The notes under the pieces were generated by a model, which saw only the letters and a list, made by a program, of their open reading frames with translations, made no database searches and was not told the DNA's origin. A program made the translations under genes and the position numbers. From an uncultured Dorea sp. (GTDB lineage: Bacteria; Bacillota; Clostridia; Lachnospirales; Lachnospiraceae): DNA of 64,000 bases. Where the stretch lies: assembly GCA_947652615.1 (NCBI GenBank), contig CANTDX010000001.1, positions 149,610 through 213,609 of the forward strand, read 5' to 3'. Of this stretch, positions 52,610 to 61,800 are shown piece by piece (within the stretch, counting starts at the first letter, position 1; every line of letters starts with the position of its first letter).

Positions 52610-54220
52610 TCACATAACCCGAATCCGCACATTCGAACACCGGATCGTCTTTCGCTCCTGCTCCTCATTCAATATCCCTTCAAATGTCACCGTACTCCCG
52701 TCCTCGATCCGATACGTCTCTATCCTACGGACATGACGGAACCTGGGATATTCCTCCACCAGGCGCAGCAGCATCTCATTTAACTGGAACTCTCCCGGCC
52801 GGTCCTGGATGAATTCACTGCGCTCCTTTAAAAGCGCGGCAATATCGATCTCCTGGTTCCTGATCAGCTCCACCATGATCTCCTTGAATATCTCAACACT
52901 AGGGATCAGCTCCCGGCGTTCCTCTTCCTTCTCCTGTGTAAGCGACGCGATCTCCATAAGAGAGATCTCTCCCGTTCTTGCCGCATATCCAAGGATCCTG
53001 CCAAGACTCACTTCATAACGCTTAAGCTTCTCCTTGCGGAGCCGCTCCTGCTCCCGTATCCACTCCTCCTCATCAAAATCCAGCTCTTCCGCTGCATCCT
53101 CTTCTTCCCGCCTGCGCACCGGACGCTGCAGTTGAAATGCCTTATTCAGGTTATACACCTTATCTATCTCCTGATTGAACAGCGGCCGAAGAAAATAATC
53201 CAGGTTCTCCAGGCCCTTAGGATCCTCCAGGATCTTATCATACAGCTCTGTCCGCATAGGAAACCGCCGGATCAGAGACATCTGCGACAGCGTCTCCAAC
53301 TCCTTCGTATACAAAGCCTTAAGATCGAAATGACTGTTCAATATCTTCTGATGCTCATCAATCGTCCGGTTCAGATATGTCTCGATCACCCGGAGATTGC
53401 CAAGCTTCTCCTCATCCTTCCCGCTAAGCCGCTTCACATTGATATTCTCCTCCTCCAATGCACGCGCACGGCTCTTCACCATCTCCCTGTAGTTCTGGAA
53501 CTTCTGCTTCGTATCACTGATCGTATCCAGATTCCCTACCAGGATCTCCTCGTAATCCTTCACTGAGTAATTCAATGCATTCCTCCGGATCTTCCCCATC
53601 GCCTCCTGGATCTTCTGAAGCTGGATCCTTAACAAGTTAAACACATTCTTGATCTCGTCCACAGCCTTGTCATAGCTCTGCTTCTCAAGATGCATCTGAA
53701 ATATCATCTCATGGATGGTCAGTTTCATATTGTTCTCAATCTCAAGGGTTGCAAGAAGAAGATTATATCCGTCGTCTGTCAAATAATAAGAAGTGCGTCT
53801 GAATTCCTGATCTATGTAGATAATCCTGTTCGCCACATAACTGATATGCAAGGTCTGATACGCATTCTGCTCGAAATCAAACCCGTCAAAATACATCGCC
53901 TTGCCCTCGTTGGACAACACAACATTGACCACAAAGTCTCCAAGCTGCCTGCAGTCATCATATGCCATATCCTTCCCGAAATGCTGTGTATTGACAGTGT
54001 CGATATAGGCCCCGATATCATCCATCGTACAATGCTCTTCCTTCAAAGACTGCTCCATAACGTAGAGCATCACAGCAAAGATCAGATTCAACTGCTCCCC
54101 AAGCGTCAGGAACCCATACTGCTTCCAAGTCGTCTTCTGGGCGCTGTTCTGGATCAGCAGCGCATACAGGCCCACATTCTTCATCCTTCTTGGAAAATGT
54201 TTCAAAAATTCATACTGCAT
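52610..54220 (-). CDS. jetA: Wadjet JetA (MukF-like kleisin)
   Basis: A 536-residue kleisin-type protein. N-terminal winged helix (MQYEFLKHFPRRMKNVGLYALLIQNSA), helical middle with coiled coil (~180-300), and a C-terminal winged helix (~400-536) that binds the SMC head. Matches the JetA family by length and order. It lies 11 nt after jetD and is followed by jetB. Confidence 0.9.
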   Translation of the reverse strand: MQYEFLKHFPRRMKNVGLYALLIQNSAQKTTWKQYGFLTLGEQLNLIFAVMLYVMEQSLKEEHCTMDDIGAYIDTVNTQHFGKDMAYDDCRQLGDFVVNVVLSNEGKAMYFDGFDFEQNAYQTLHISYVANRIIYIDQEFRRTSYYLTDDGYNLLLATLEIENNMKLTIHEMIFQMHLEKQSYDKAVDEIKNVFNLLRIQLQKIQEAMGKIRRNALNYSVKDYEEILVGNLDTISDTKQKFQNYREMVKSRARALEEENINVKRLSGKDEEKLGNLRVIETYLNRTIDEHQKILNSHFDLKALYTKELETLSQMSLIRRFPMRTELYDKILEDPKGLENLDYFLRPLFNQEIDKVYNLNKAFQLQRPVRRREEEDAAEELDFDEEEWIREQERLRKEKLKRYEVSLGRILGYAARTGEISLMEIASLTQEKEEERRELIPSVEIFKEIMVELIRNQEIDIAALLKERSEFIQDRPGEFQLNEMLLRLVEEYPRFRHVRRIETYRIEDGSTVTFEGILNEEQERKTIRCSNVRIRVM

Positions 54221-54231
54221 CTTGTTCCTCT

Positions 54232-55224
54232 CTACCTAAAATCCATAATATTCAATATCTCCTGCGGGATATATTTCCCGGACTCCAACAGCTTCCTCAT
54301 CTTGTCTTCGTACGCCGTATCAAAATATGAGAAAAACTCCCCCCGGATATTCCGGTTCTGCTGCTCCTTCGTATCCGGCAGATTCTCCGTCCCGCAAGTC
54401 TTCTCTGCCTTCTCAATCATCGTCTCATATGCCGCTGCAAGCGGGATCACCTTCCGCTCCCCGGCGTTCATCTTCGCAAGACTCTCATAGATACCGATGC
54501 CCTCATAGTCCAGATCTCCGAAGTAATAGATCCCATTCCTGCCATCCCTCATGTACGGCTCCACACACAGATCAAAATCCAGGAAGGAACGCAAGATCCC
54601 CTTCCCCGCACCATAGATCAGCGTTCCGAACTCCATCCCCAGGATTCTGCCGCCTCCCTCCATCAAATGCCGCCGCATACTATAGAAGGTATCCTTATTC
54701 TCCAGGATAAGAAGATTCTGCGGCACGTCTCGCGTATGCGAATAATATGCCAGCGGTTCCGTAGTCTGATAGATATGAAGAAACTCCTCCGTCAGTCCGC
54801 AATTCTTCAAGATCCTCTTCCCCTGTTCGCGCCCCAGGAACTTCTCTCTGCTCCATATCTCGAAGCTGCGCTCATTCACAGATTCCGCGTATCCCAAGTA
54901 TTCCCTGCTCTGTTTGAGATATTCACTCAATCTCAAAACCCATACTCTGTCCTTCTCATAATTCCTCAGATGGGACAGATAATAATCCACGGAGATCAGG
55001 GGGTGCAGCCTGTATTTTAACTCTTCTTCCAGTGCAAGGTAGTCCTTCTCCTGCTCGATCAGCCAATACTCCCGGTATAGCGCAGGATGCTTCCCATTCG
55101 TCCCGGATGCTTTCAGGGGCTTGATCCTTCCCTCTGATATAAGTGTCAGTATATATTCATATTGCTGGTCGTATGGAATATCTTGATGTGATTGGATCAG
55201 AGATTCCAGAGTGATTCGCTTCAT
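54232..55224 (-). CDS. jetD: Wadjet JetD (TOPRIM nuclease)
   Basis: A 330-residue nuclease that cuts the DNA extruded by JetABC. The TOPRIM metal residues are visible: Glu175 in LLILENKDTF and Asp237/Asp239 in YYFGDLDYEG. N-terminal half is a helical/winged domain. Being first in the operon (D-A-B-C), rather than last, is the order I recall for Wadjet type III, an assignment not verified here. GAGGCG precedes the ATG. Confidence 0.92.
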   Translation of the reverse strand: MKRITLESLIQSHQDIPYDQQYEYILTLISEGRIKPLKASGTNGKHPALYREYWLIEQEKDYLALEEELKYRLHPLISVDYYLSHLRNYEKDRVWVLRLSEYLKQSREYLGYAESVNERSFEIWSREKFLGREQGKRILKNCGLTEEFLHIYQTTEPLAYYSHTRDVPQNLLILENKDTFYSMRRHLMEGGGRILGMEFGTLIYGAGKGILRSFLDFDLCVEPYMRDGRNGIYYFGDLDYEGIGIYESLAKMNAGERKVIPLAAAYETMIEKAEKTCGTENLPDTKEQQNRNIRGEFFSYFDTAYEDKMRKLLESGKYIPQEILNIMDFR

Positions 55225-55240
55225 CTCTTCGCCTCATACT

Positions 55241-55351
55241 CTAACACTTTTCTACCCATGATATATTATACCCCTTTCTTACCGCCATAGTAATATCCCC
55301 ATTGGCATCCTTCTTTCCTACTATTTTATCATGCTTCTCTAATATACTCAA
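55241..55351 (-). CDS. Possible 36-aa ORF between HTH gene and jetD
   Basis: A TTG start overlaps the HTH stop (TTGA); the frame stays open for 36 codons, with DANGDITMAVRKGYNISWVEKC at the end, and stops 16 nt before jetD. It could be a coupled small protein or the remnant of a longer gene. No family recognised. A TATAAT (55265-55270) with a poor -35 also lies here. Confidence 0.3.
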   Translation of the reverse strand: MSILEKHDKIVGKKDANGDITMAVRKGYNISWVEKC

Positions 55352-55704
55352 TCTACTTTATAATCTTCTGTACTTTTCTGAATAGTTGCAGATCTTGCAA
55401 GATATGAACAATATAGCTGTATTCTCTTCCGCATAACAGCTTTCTGGACACTGATATATTGCATATCACATATATACCTCTCTCTATTACCCACAATCAT
55501 CTCATCAATCGGTATCTGAAACAACTGGCTTAATGCATAAAAATTATCAATACTCGGAATATTGATTCCCTCCAGCCATCTATACACCGACTGGACACAC
55601 GCCAAGCCCAAATATTTCTGAATATCCCGGGGCGTCTTCCCGCTGGACTTCATAAGCTTCTCTATTCTCTCTCCGGTCTTTGCTTTATTGATCGTTGGAT
55701 ACAT
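55348..55704 (-). CDS. XRE-type helix-turn-helix protein
   Basis: A 118-residue protein. HTH at ~10-62 (GERIEKLMKSSGKTPRDIQKYLGLACVQSVYRWLEGINIPS) followed by ALSQLFQIPIDEMIVGNR, a standard Xre core. Extra C-terminal ~40 residues. It lies 11 nt after the Rpn-type nuclease gene and upstream of Wadjet, so it may regulate this defence cluster. Confidence 0.85.
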   Translation of the reverse strand: MYPTINKAKTGERIEKLMKSSGKTPRDIQKYLGLACVQSVYRWLEGINIPSIDNFYALSQLFQIPIDEMIVGNRERYICDMQYISVQKAVMRKRIQLYCSYLARSATIQKSTEDYKVD

Positions 55705-55715
55705 AATCTCTCCAT

Positions 55716-56696
55716 TCAGGAAACTCTATCAATTCCTATCATCTTTAGAGTATCTTCCACTTCTTGCACTGTGCAGCCCACCTTTTCTGCTATCTGCTCA
55801 AATGTAATTTCCGGATTCTCTTTCGCTTCCCGGAAAATCCTGATAGTCAAGAGTCTTCCAGCTTCTCTTCCTTCCGCTATTGCTTCTTCTACCAATATCT
55901 TCCGATACTTCTTCTCACTAAAATCCGTCAATAACATATTCTTTACCTCCGCTCTGTTCTTCACCAGTATATCAGTTAATTTATCATTCGTTACACAATC
56001 GTCTATCGCTCGATCTACAGCAGCTTCCAGTGTACAGCCTGCTGCCAGATACGCGCGGACTCTCGATACAAAAAACGCATATGCCTCCAGGCGCTCGCAT
56101 TTTGCCATCAGTTCTATATTGTGTCCTTTATTGATGTTCAGTATCACCGCTTTGCACTCCAGCGCCGGATCTGCCGCCTTTATTGCTTCCTGTATGGGTC
56201 CATCCATATCGCCCTTTCCTGCAGATACATCCGCCGTCCTCATGTACGCATCCGACAGGCTCAGCACCGATACATCAGGCATACTGTCTGAACCATTGTA
56301 GAAAACCAGATACCGCGGCACGGGAAGCTGCACCAGCTTCGACCCATAGATATTACACTTCTTCTCCTCAACATATGCTTTCAGCATATTGGTAAAATAC
56401 AGCAGCCCCCTTAACGGCATATTGGGATTCACCGTACTCTGATGTTCATAGAGATTCAAGGTATCACTGATCAAAAACGACAGATCGTTCTTATATCCCA
56501 GATACACCGCATCATCTAATGTCCGAATCTCCAGATCATCCGGATTCGTATAATCGGTTCCATTAACAGCATTATACAAGGACAGCAAATCCTTCTTCTT
56601 ATGGAAAATCATACGGAATACCCTGTCCTTGTACTTCTGATTCACACGATACCTTCTGGCCATCCCTACGATCTTCAACACTATTCTGTTTTTCAT
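55716..56696 (-). CDS. Rpn family recombination-promoting nuclease / putative transposase
   Basis: A 326-residue PD-(D/E)XK-type protein of the Rpn/YhgA-like family. N-terminal KYKDRVFRMIFHKKKDLLSLYNAVNGTDY and the catalytic stretch DLSFLISDTLNLYEHQS (Asp, then Glu-x-Gln) are typical; C-terminal helices (FEQIAEKVGCTVQEVEDTL) form an HTH-like end. Rpn proteins promote RecA-independent recombination and are reported as phage-defence nucleases. AAGGAG lies 7 nt from the ATG. Upstream of the HTH and Wadjet genes in apparent operon. Confidence 0.87.
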   Translation of the reverse strand: MKNRIVLKIVGMARRYRVNQKYKDRVFRMIFHKKKDLLSLYNAVNGTDYTNPDDLEIRTLDDAVYLGYKNDLSFLISDTLNLYEHQSTVNPNMPLRGLLYFTNMLKAYVEEKKCNIYGSKLVQLPVPRYLVFYNGSDSMPDVSVLSLSDAYMRTADVSAGKGDMDGPIQEAIKAADPALECKAVILNINKGHNIELMAKCERLEAYAFFVSRVRAYLAAGCTLEAAVDRAIDDCVTNDKLTDILVKNRAEVKNMLLTDFSEKKYRKILVEEAIAEGREAGRLLTIRIFREAKENPEITFEQIAEKVGCTVQEVEDTLKMIGIDRVS

Positions 56697-56748
56697 ACTA
56701 TTACTCCTTCATCTTAGCACAATTCACAGTTAAAAAATAGTCCTTCCC

Positions 56749-56883
56749 TCAGGCAAATACATCCATAGGCATCACCGCTTTCCTCTCAATTAATGAATAA
56801 AATTGATTGTCTGAATTCTTTGCAGATCTTGCAAGAAATGAAACATTGAAATCTACTGACAGAACATCAGTTTTGATTTGTAA
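56749..56883 (-). pseudogene. Remnant ORF upstream of Rpn gene
   Basis: A 44-codon open frame without a good start, ending in a TGA 53 nt before the Rpn ATG. Its residues SFLARSA match the LARSA segment near the C-terminus of the HTH protein, with 17 identical bases shared with that gene. Probably a leftover of a related HTH gene or a recombination scar. Confidence 0.35.
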
Positions 56884-56971
56884 TTAATCTACCACAAGAA
56901 TCCCTCTTTGTCAAGCTGCAATTTCCTGTATTTCCAATTTTTAATTGCCGCTGATCTATTACTCGCCCCCA

Positions 56972-57000
56972 TTGACTTGTCTATTGAAATTGACTATAAT
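56972..57000 (+). promoter_or_regulatory. Promoter of MATE exporter gene
   Basis: -35 TTGACT (56972-56977), 17-bp spacer, -10 TATAAT (56995-57000). Confidence 0.75.
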
Positions 57001-57058
57001 ATGACCGGAAATCCTTGAAGGAACTTATTACATACATTAACGGAAGAAGGTTCGCGTT

Positions 57059-58411
57059 TTGATAGAAGATAAGAAGTTATATCTATTTGAACAGGCTCCT
57101 GTGCCAAGAGCTGTCATGTCGATGTCGGTGCCTACAGTCATCAGCTCTCTGGTTATGGTAATCTATAATCTCGCGGATACATATTTTGTCGGAATGCTGG
57201 GCGATCCGATACAGAATGCAGCGGTGACTCTCTCGGCGCCGATACTGCTCGCATTCAACGCCGTCAACAATCTGTTCGGCATCGGTACTTCCAGTCTGAT
57301 GAGCCGGGCATTAGGCAGGAAAGAATATGACGAGGTCCGCCGGGCTTCGGCATTCGGCTTCTATTGCACGGTGCTCTGCAGTTTCCTGTTCTCTGTGATC
57401 TATCTGGCGGCACGGAATCCCTTGCTGGTATTACTCGGGACAGATGCGGATACCCTGTCCGCCACTGCCGAATACATGAAATGGACAGTAGCTCTGGGCG
57501 CTATGCCCGCGATCCTCAACGTGGTCATGGCTTACATGGTGCGCTCCGAAGGAAGTACGGCCCATGCAAGCATCGGCACGATGAGCGGATGCATCCTGAA
57601 TATCATCCTGGACCCCATCTTCATCCTGCCTCAGGGACTTAACATGGGAGCCGCCGGTGCCGGCTTTGCAACATTTCTTTCAAACTGTGCCGCATGCCTG
57701 TACTTCTTCGGTCTGCTCTTCGTTAAGAGAAAGAAGACCTACGTATGCATCGATCTGCGGATGTTCCGTTTAAAAAAAGAGATCATTGCAGAAGTCTGCA
57801 AAGTAGGCATCCCGGCAGCGATCCAGAATCTACTGAATGTAGTAGGAATGACGGTGCTGAATAATTTCACCTCATCCTTCGGGGCAAATGCAGTCGCCGC
57901 CATGGGAATCGCCCAGAAGATCGATATGGTGCCGATGAATGTTGCCTTCGGCTTCTCTCAGGGCATCATGCCGCTGATCAGCTACAACTATGCTTCCGGA
58001 GACAGGGCGCGGATGAAAGAGACCGTAATATTTGCCGGAAAAGTAACGGTCCTTGTGCTGGCGTCGGTAGCGCTGTGCTTCTTCGCAGGCTCCGCATTCT
58101 GGATGGAATTATTCATCCGCAATGAAAATATCGTCACATATGGGGCAAGCTTCCTCAAGGGACTGTGCATCGCCCTCCCATTTCTGGGGATGGACTTCCT
58201 CGCAGTCGGCGTCTTCCAGGCGGTGGGGATGGGTAAGAAAGCATTCTCCTTCGCAATCCTGCGCAAGATCATCATGGAGATACCGGCGATCTATCTTCTA
58301 AATAAGATCGTTCCGCTGTACGGTATGGCATACGCACAATTTGTCACAGAAGTAGTTCTGGCAATCGCGGCCGTGGTGGTGCTGGGGAAAATGTTCCGGG
58401 AAAAGGCATAA
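57059..58411 (+). CDS. MATE family efflux transporter
   Basis: A 450-residue exporter with twelve predicted membrane segments in two halves; the motifs ADTYFVGMLGDPIQNAAVTLSAP and GASFLKGLCIALPFLGMDFLAVGVFQAVGMG match the DinF/NorM-like MATE family. Cation-driven export of drugs or metabolites; substrate unknown. Start: TTG at 57059 with AGAAGG 8 nt upstream; the first internal ATG lies 19 codons on without a ribosome site. Confidence 0.92.
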   Translation: MIEDKKLYLFEQAPVPRAVMSMSVPTVISSLVMVIYNLADTYFVGMLGDPIQNAAVTLSAPILLAFNAVNNLFGIGTSSLMSRALGRKEYDEVRRASAFGFYCTVLCSFLFSVIYLAARNPLLVLLGTDADTLSATAEYMKWTVALGAMPAILNVVMAYMVRSEGSTAHASIGTMSGCILNIILDPIFILPQGLNMGAAGAGFATFLSNCAACLYFFGLLFVKRKKTYVCIDLRMFRLKKEIIAEVCKVGIPAAIQNLLNVVGMTVLNNFTSSFGANAVAAMGIAQKIDMVPMNVAFGFSQGIMPLISYNYASGDRARMKETVIFAGKVTVLVLASVALCFFAGSAFWMELFIRNENIVTYGASFLKGLCIALPFLGMDFLAVGVFQAVGMGKKAFSFAILRKIIMEIPAIYLLNKIVPLYGMAYAQFVTEVVLAIAAVVVLGKMFREKA

Positions 58412-58847
58412 CGCCGCTATTCTATTTCCTGTATCCTCAATTGGAACAACTTTCTTATTTTTATCGTTAAAACTCTTGTAATCAAATTTCTTTTTGTGAC
58501 GATATATTATTATAGTGAATCTATTGAAAAGAACGGAACTATCATACCCTGTGTCCGGTTCCAGGAGAGATCGCAGGTAAATTTCCTGAAAAACCGGGTT
58601 CTCAGGCAGACTCGCTGAATATAATAACATATATTCAGTAATTTCTATATATAAGTATAGTGCTGCTGGTCACTGGTCAGCTGATAGCAGTGTCGGCATC
58701 TCTCGATTTCAGTGACAAAGTCGTTGAACTTCGACAATTTATGCGGTATACTTATATATAATGAAACTCTAAGAGACAGAATGATACTCTGTTTACATAG
58801 ATAGAGTAGATATCCAAGAAATATAATTAAGGAAAGGGCTAAAAATA
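58412..58847 (+). other. Intergenic region before the LPxTG protein
   Basis: 436 bp with no gene I support. It holds AT-rich sequence, a hairpin near 58663-58690, and at its right end a promoter with an embedded 0A box. Confidence 0.6.
58724..58752 (+). promoter_or_regulatory. Promoter with 0A box in the spacer
   Basis: -35 TTGAAC (58724-58729), 17-bp spacer, -10 TATACT (58747-58752). TTCGACA at 58730-58736 (TGTCGAA on the other strand, exact 0A core) begins directly after the -35. Spo0A control is suggested, either sign. Confidence 0.6.
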
Positions 58848-61800
58848 ATGCAAAAAAAGAAACTACACTCTTTAGCGGTGTTCTTAACAGCAGTTAGCGC
58901 ATCGTTTTTTATACCATTAGCTGTAAATGCAGATGACCCCGTCGACCAAAACTCATTAGGTCCTGATTGCGACTGTAGTGAAGATAAGCCTCATGAATTT
59001 TCTGGTAACCATCCTATTCGTATAAGAGGTGGTAAGCATAAGATTGTGCTTAAGAACGTATCTATCTCTGCTACTGACTGTAAAGACACTGATGGCACCA
59101 GCGTACCTGCTATCGAAATCAGCCAATCAACCGTTTCTCCATATAGTGCTTCAGATGTTACTATAGAATTAGAAGGCGCCAACACCTTAGCAAGCCCCGA
59201 TGGTCATGCCGGTATTCAAGTTAAAAGCGGCAATACCTTGAAAATTATCGGTGATGGCACCTTAGATGTTACTGGCGGAAAAGGTGGAGCCGGTATTGGT
59301 AATGCTGGTGAAAATGATGCCTCAGGTGAGATTATTATCGAAACAAAAGGGGAAATTACCGCTCAAGGCGGTTTGGCTGCAGCTGGTATTGGCGGTGGCC
59401 AAGGTGGTGGTTGCGGTAAAATCACCATTAATAGCGGCGAAGTCAAAGCTACTGGTGGTGACGGATATGAATTCGGAGGTGCAACCATAAAAGGCGGTGC
59501 AGGTATTGGTACTGGCGGGCAGGGTAAAGGCGGAGGCGAGATAGTCCTTGCAGGCGGCGAAATCTATGTTACAGGAGGAAAGGGGAAAGATCTTCCTCAG
59601 CGTGAAGGAATTGATTGCACAAAATTATCCTCTAATGGCGGAAGCGCCAATTTATATTCCAATAGTCCTATCTCCGAGGGAACAAATATAGATTATTTTA
59701 ATGGTATTGTATGGACTACAAATGCGGACGGCGTCCAATACGCCTTGGGGCAAGTATATGGAAATGCTGTACTAAATAAAGATCTCACCAACAAATCATT
59801 AAAAATCCGCGATGGTTGTTCTATCACCATTCCTACTACCATGCAGGTAAAGCTAGAAAACGGATCGATCATGGGGAACAAAACGACTAAAATTATTAAT
59901 GCAGATCGACTTAAAACTGTACCGCCCTATATCATTGATCCAGATATTCAAAAGAAAGTAACCTTGGCGCCAGAACATATTACAGTAACTAAGCCCAATT
60001 TATCATATACTGGTGAGCCTTTGGATGATAAAGTATATACGATTGCATCCCGTTGGAAGGATCCCAACAACCCAAATGCTCAAGAATATGATGTGGATCA
60101 GACAGGATGGACAAAAACCTACATTGTAGGCAGCTCGAATCCAACATCTATTCAAGACGCTAAAACATATACTGTACGATATTCAAATCCAAATTATACA
60201 ACATTTTCCTTTGAAGTTACGGTTGATCATGTAACGCTTACAGAGGACATGATTGCCTCTATTGATCCAGTTCCTTATACTGGTCAACCACGCACACCGT
60301 CTCCCGTTGTAACATTGGGAAAATATACACTTATAGAAGGTACGGATTATCGTACAATTGAAAAAAGTGATTATAAGAATAATGTAAATATTAGTACAGA
60401 AGACAACACTGCAAGTGTTACCATTACTGCAACAGGAAATGGCAATTTCCTTGAATCTGCAACAAAAGGCTTTATCATAGAACCTGCTTCACTTGCAAAT
60501 GCAGAAATAACTTTGGAACCTTCATCCACTGTTTATAATGGGAAAAAACAGGGTCCTAAAACTATTACCGTAACCCTTCCGAGTGAAGATCCTGATAACC
60601 CAATTGAATTGGTAGAAGGAAAGGATTATGAGATTGTAACTTCTGCTGAACCAAAAAATGCGGGAACTATTGAATACACAATCAAAGGAATTGAAGGCGG
60701 TAATTATACCGGAACTTCCAGTACAGCAGCAACATATGAAATAGAAAAGAAGCCTATCAGCGTTGTTTCAAGTAGCTCAGCAACTATTGAGAATAAAGTT
60801 TATGACGGTACTAACAAATTTGAATTAAGCGGTGTAAAACTTAGCGGTGTTGAAGGCGATGATAAGGTTGAAATTGTATCGGGTTCTGTTTCTGGCTCAG
60901 ATGTTGGTTCTTATTCAGAAATTACTTTTGATGCATCAGACCTTGCAGGAGATAGCAGTTCAAACTATACTCTTGAAGAAGGCGGAAAGATTACTTTATC
61001 TACTCCTGTAGAGATCACACCAAGAACACCAAAGGATGCTGCACCAAATAATAGACAGCATACGGTTAGCACAACCAATAATCAGCGGTTTGCTTGTGTA
61101 ATCGAAATTGATAAGGAAGATGGTGTCGATCTCGAAGAGTATCAGTTCCAGATGGATGACGGAGCGCCTGTACCTGGATCCCTTGATCCTAATAATCCAA
61201 ACAAGGTAATTTGTTCATTTGACGGAATTGAACCTGAAAGCACACATACATTCCATGTATCCACTAAGGGTGCATCAAAGAACATAGTAGCAAAAGAAAT
61301 AGGCTCTAAACAAGTAACCTTTGAAAAACTCAAAAATCCAAAAGAAGATGTGCCAGGATTTGAATTATCAATTAATGAAGGAAATGCAGACAAGAAGACC
61401 TATACCATAACAATGCCAAAGTCAGATGATCCAGATGTTGAATATCGAATTATAGCAGTTGGCAGCGAAGAAGATACTCCTTATGATTCAATTAAGACCG
61501 ATAAAACTGATTGTAAACCAGGAACAAAGTATATCGGACAGATGCGATACAAAGAAACAGCAGTTTATAAGGCAAGTGAGCCTGTTTCTTCTCCAGAACT
61601 GACGACTCCGAAGTCACCGTTAGCTGACTCTGGACCGAAGTACAAGACTAAATGGAAACGTATTATTCCGAATCAATCGGACAGTATAGAACTTCCAGAT
61701 GCATTGAAAGATGCTGAATATGCAAGTATGCAGGAGGTTACTACTGACTTAACAAGACATCTTTCTGGTTTGGGAGCATATCAGGATCAAGAACATACGG

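Larger units (their letters stand above)
56697..57058. other. Intergenic region Rpn-MATE
   Basis: Contains the remnant ORF on the minus strand and, on the plus strand, the MATE promoter. Nothing else recognised. Confidence 0.6.

Noticed and set aside
55265..55293. Separate jetD promoter (TATAAT with TTACTA 17 bp upstream)
   Set aside because: The -35 matches consensus poorly and the region lies within a possible ORF coupled to the HTH gene; not strong enough to list as a promoter.
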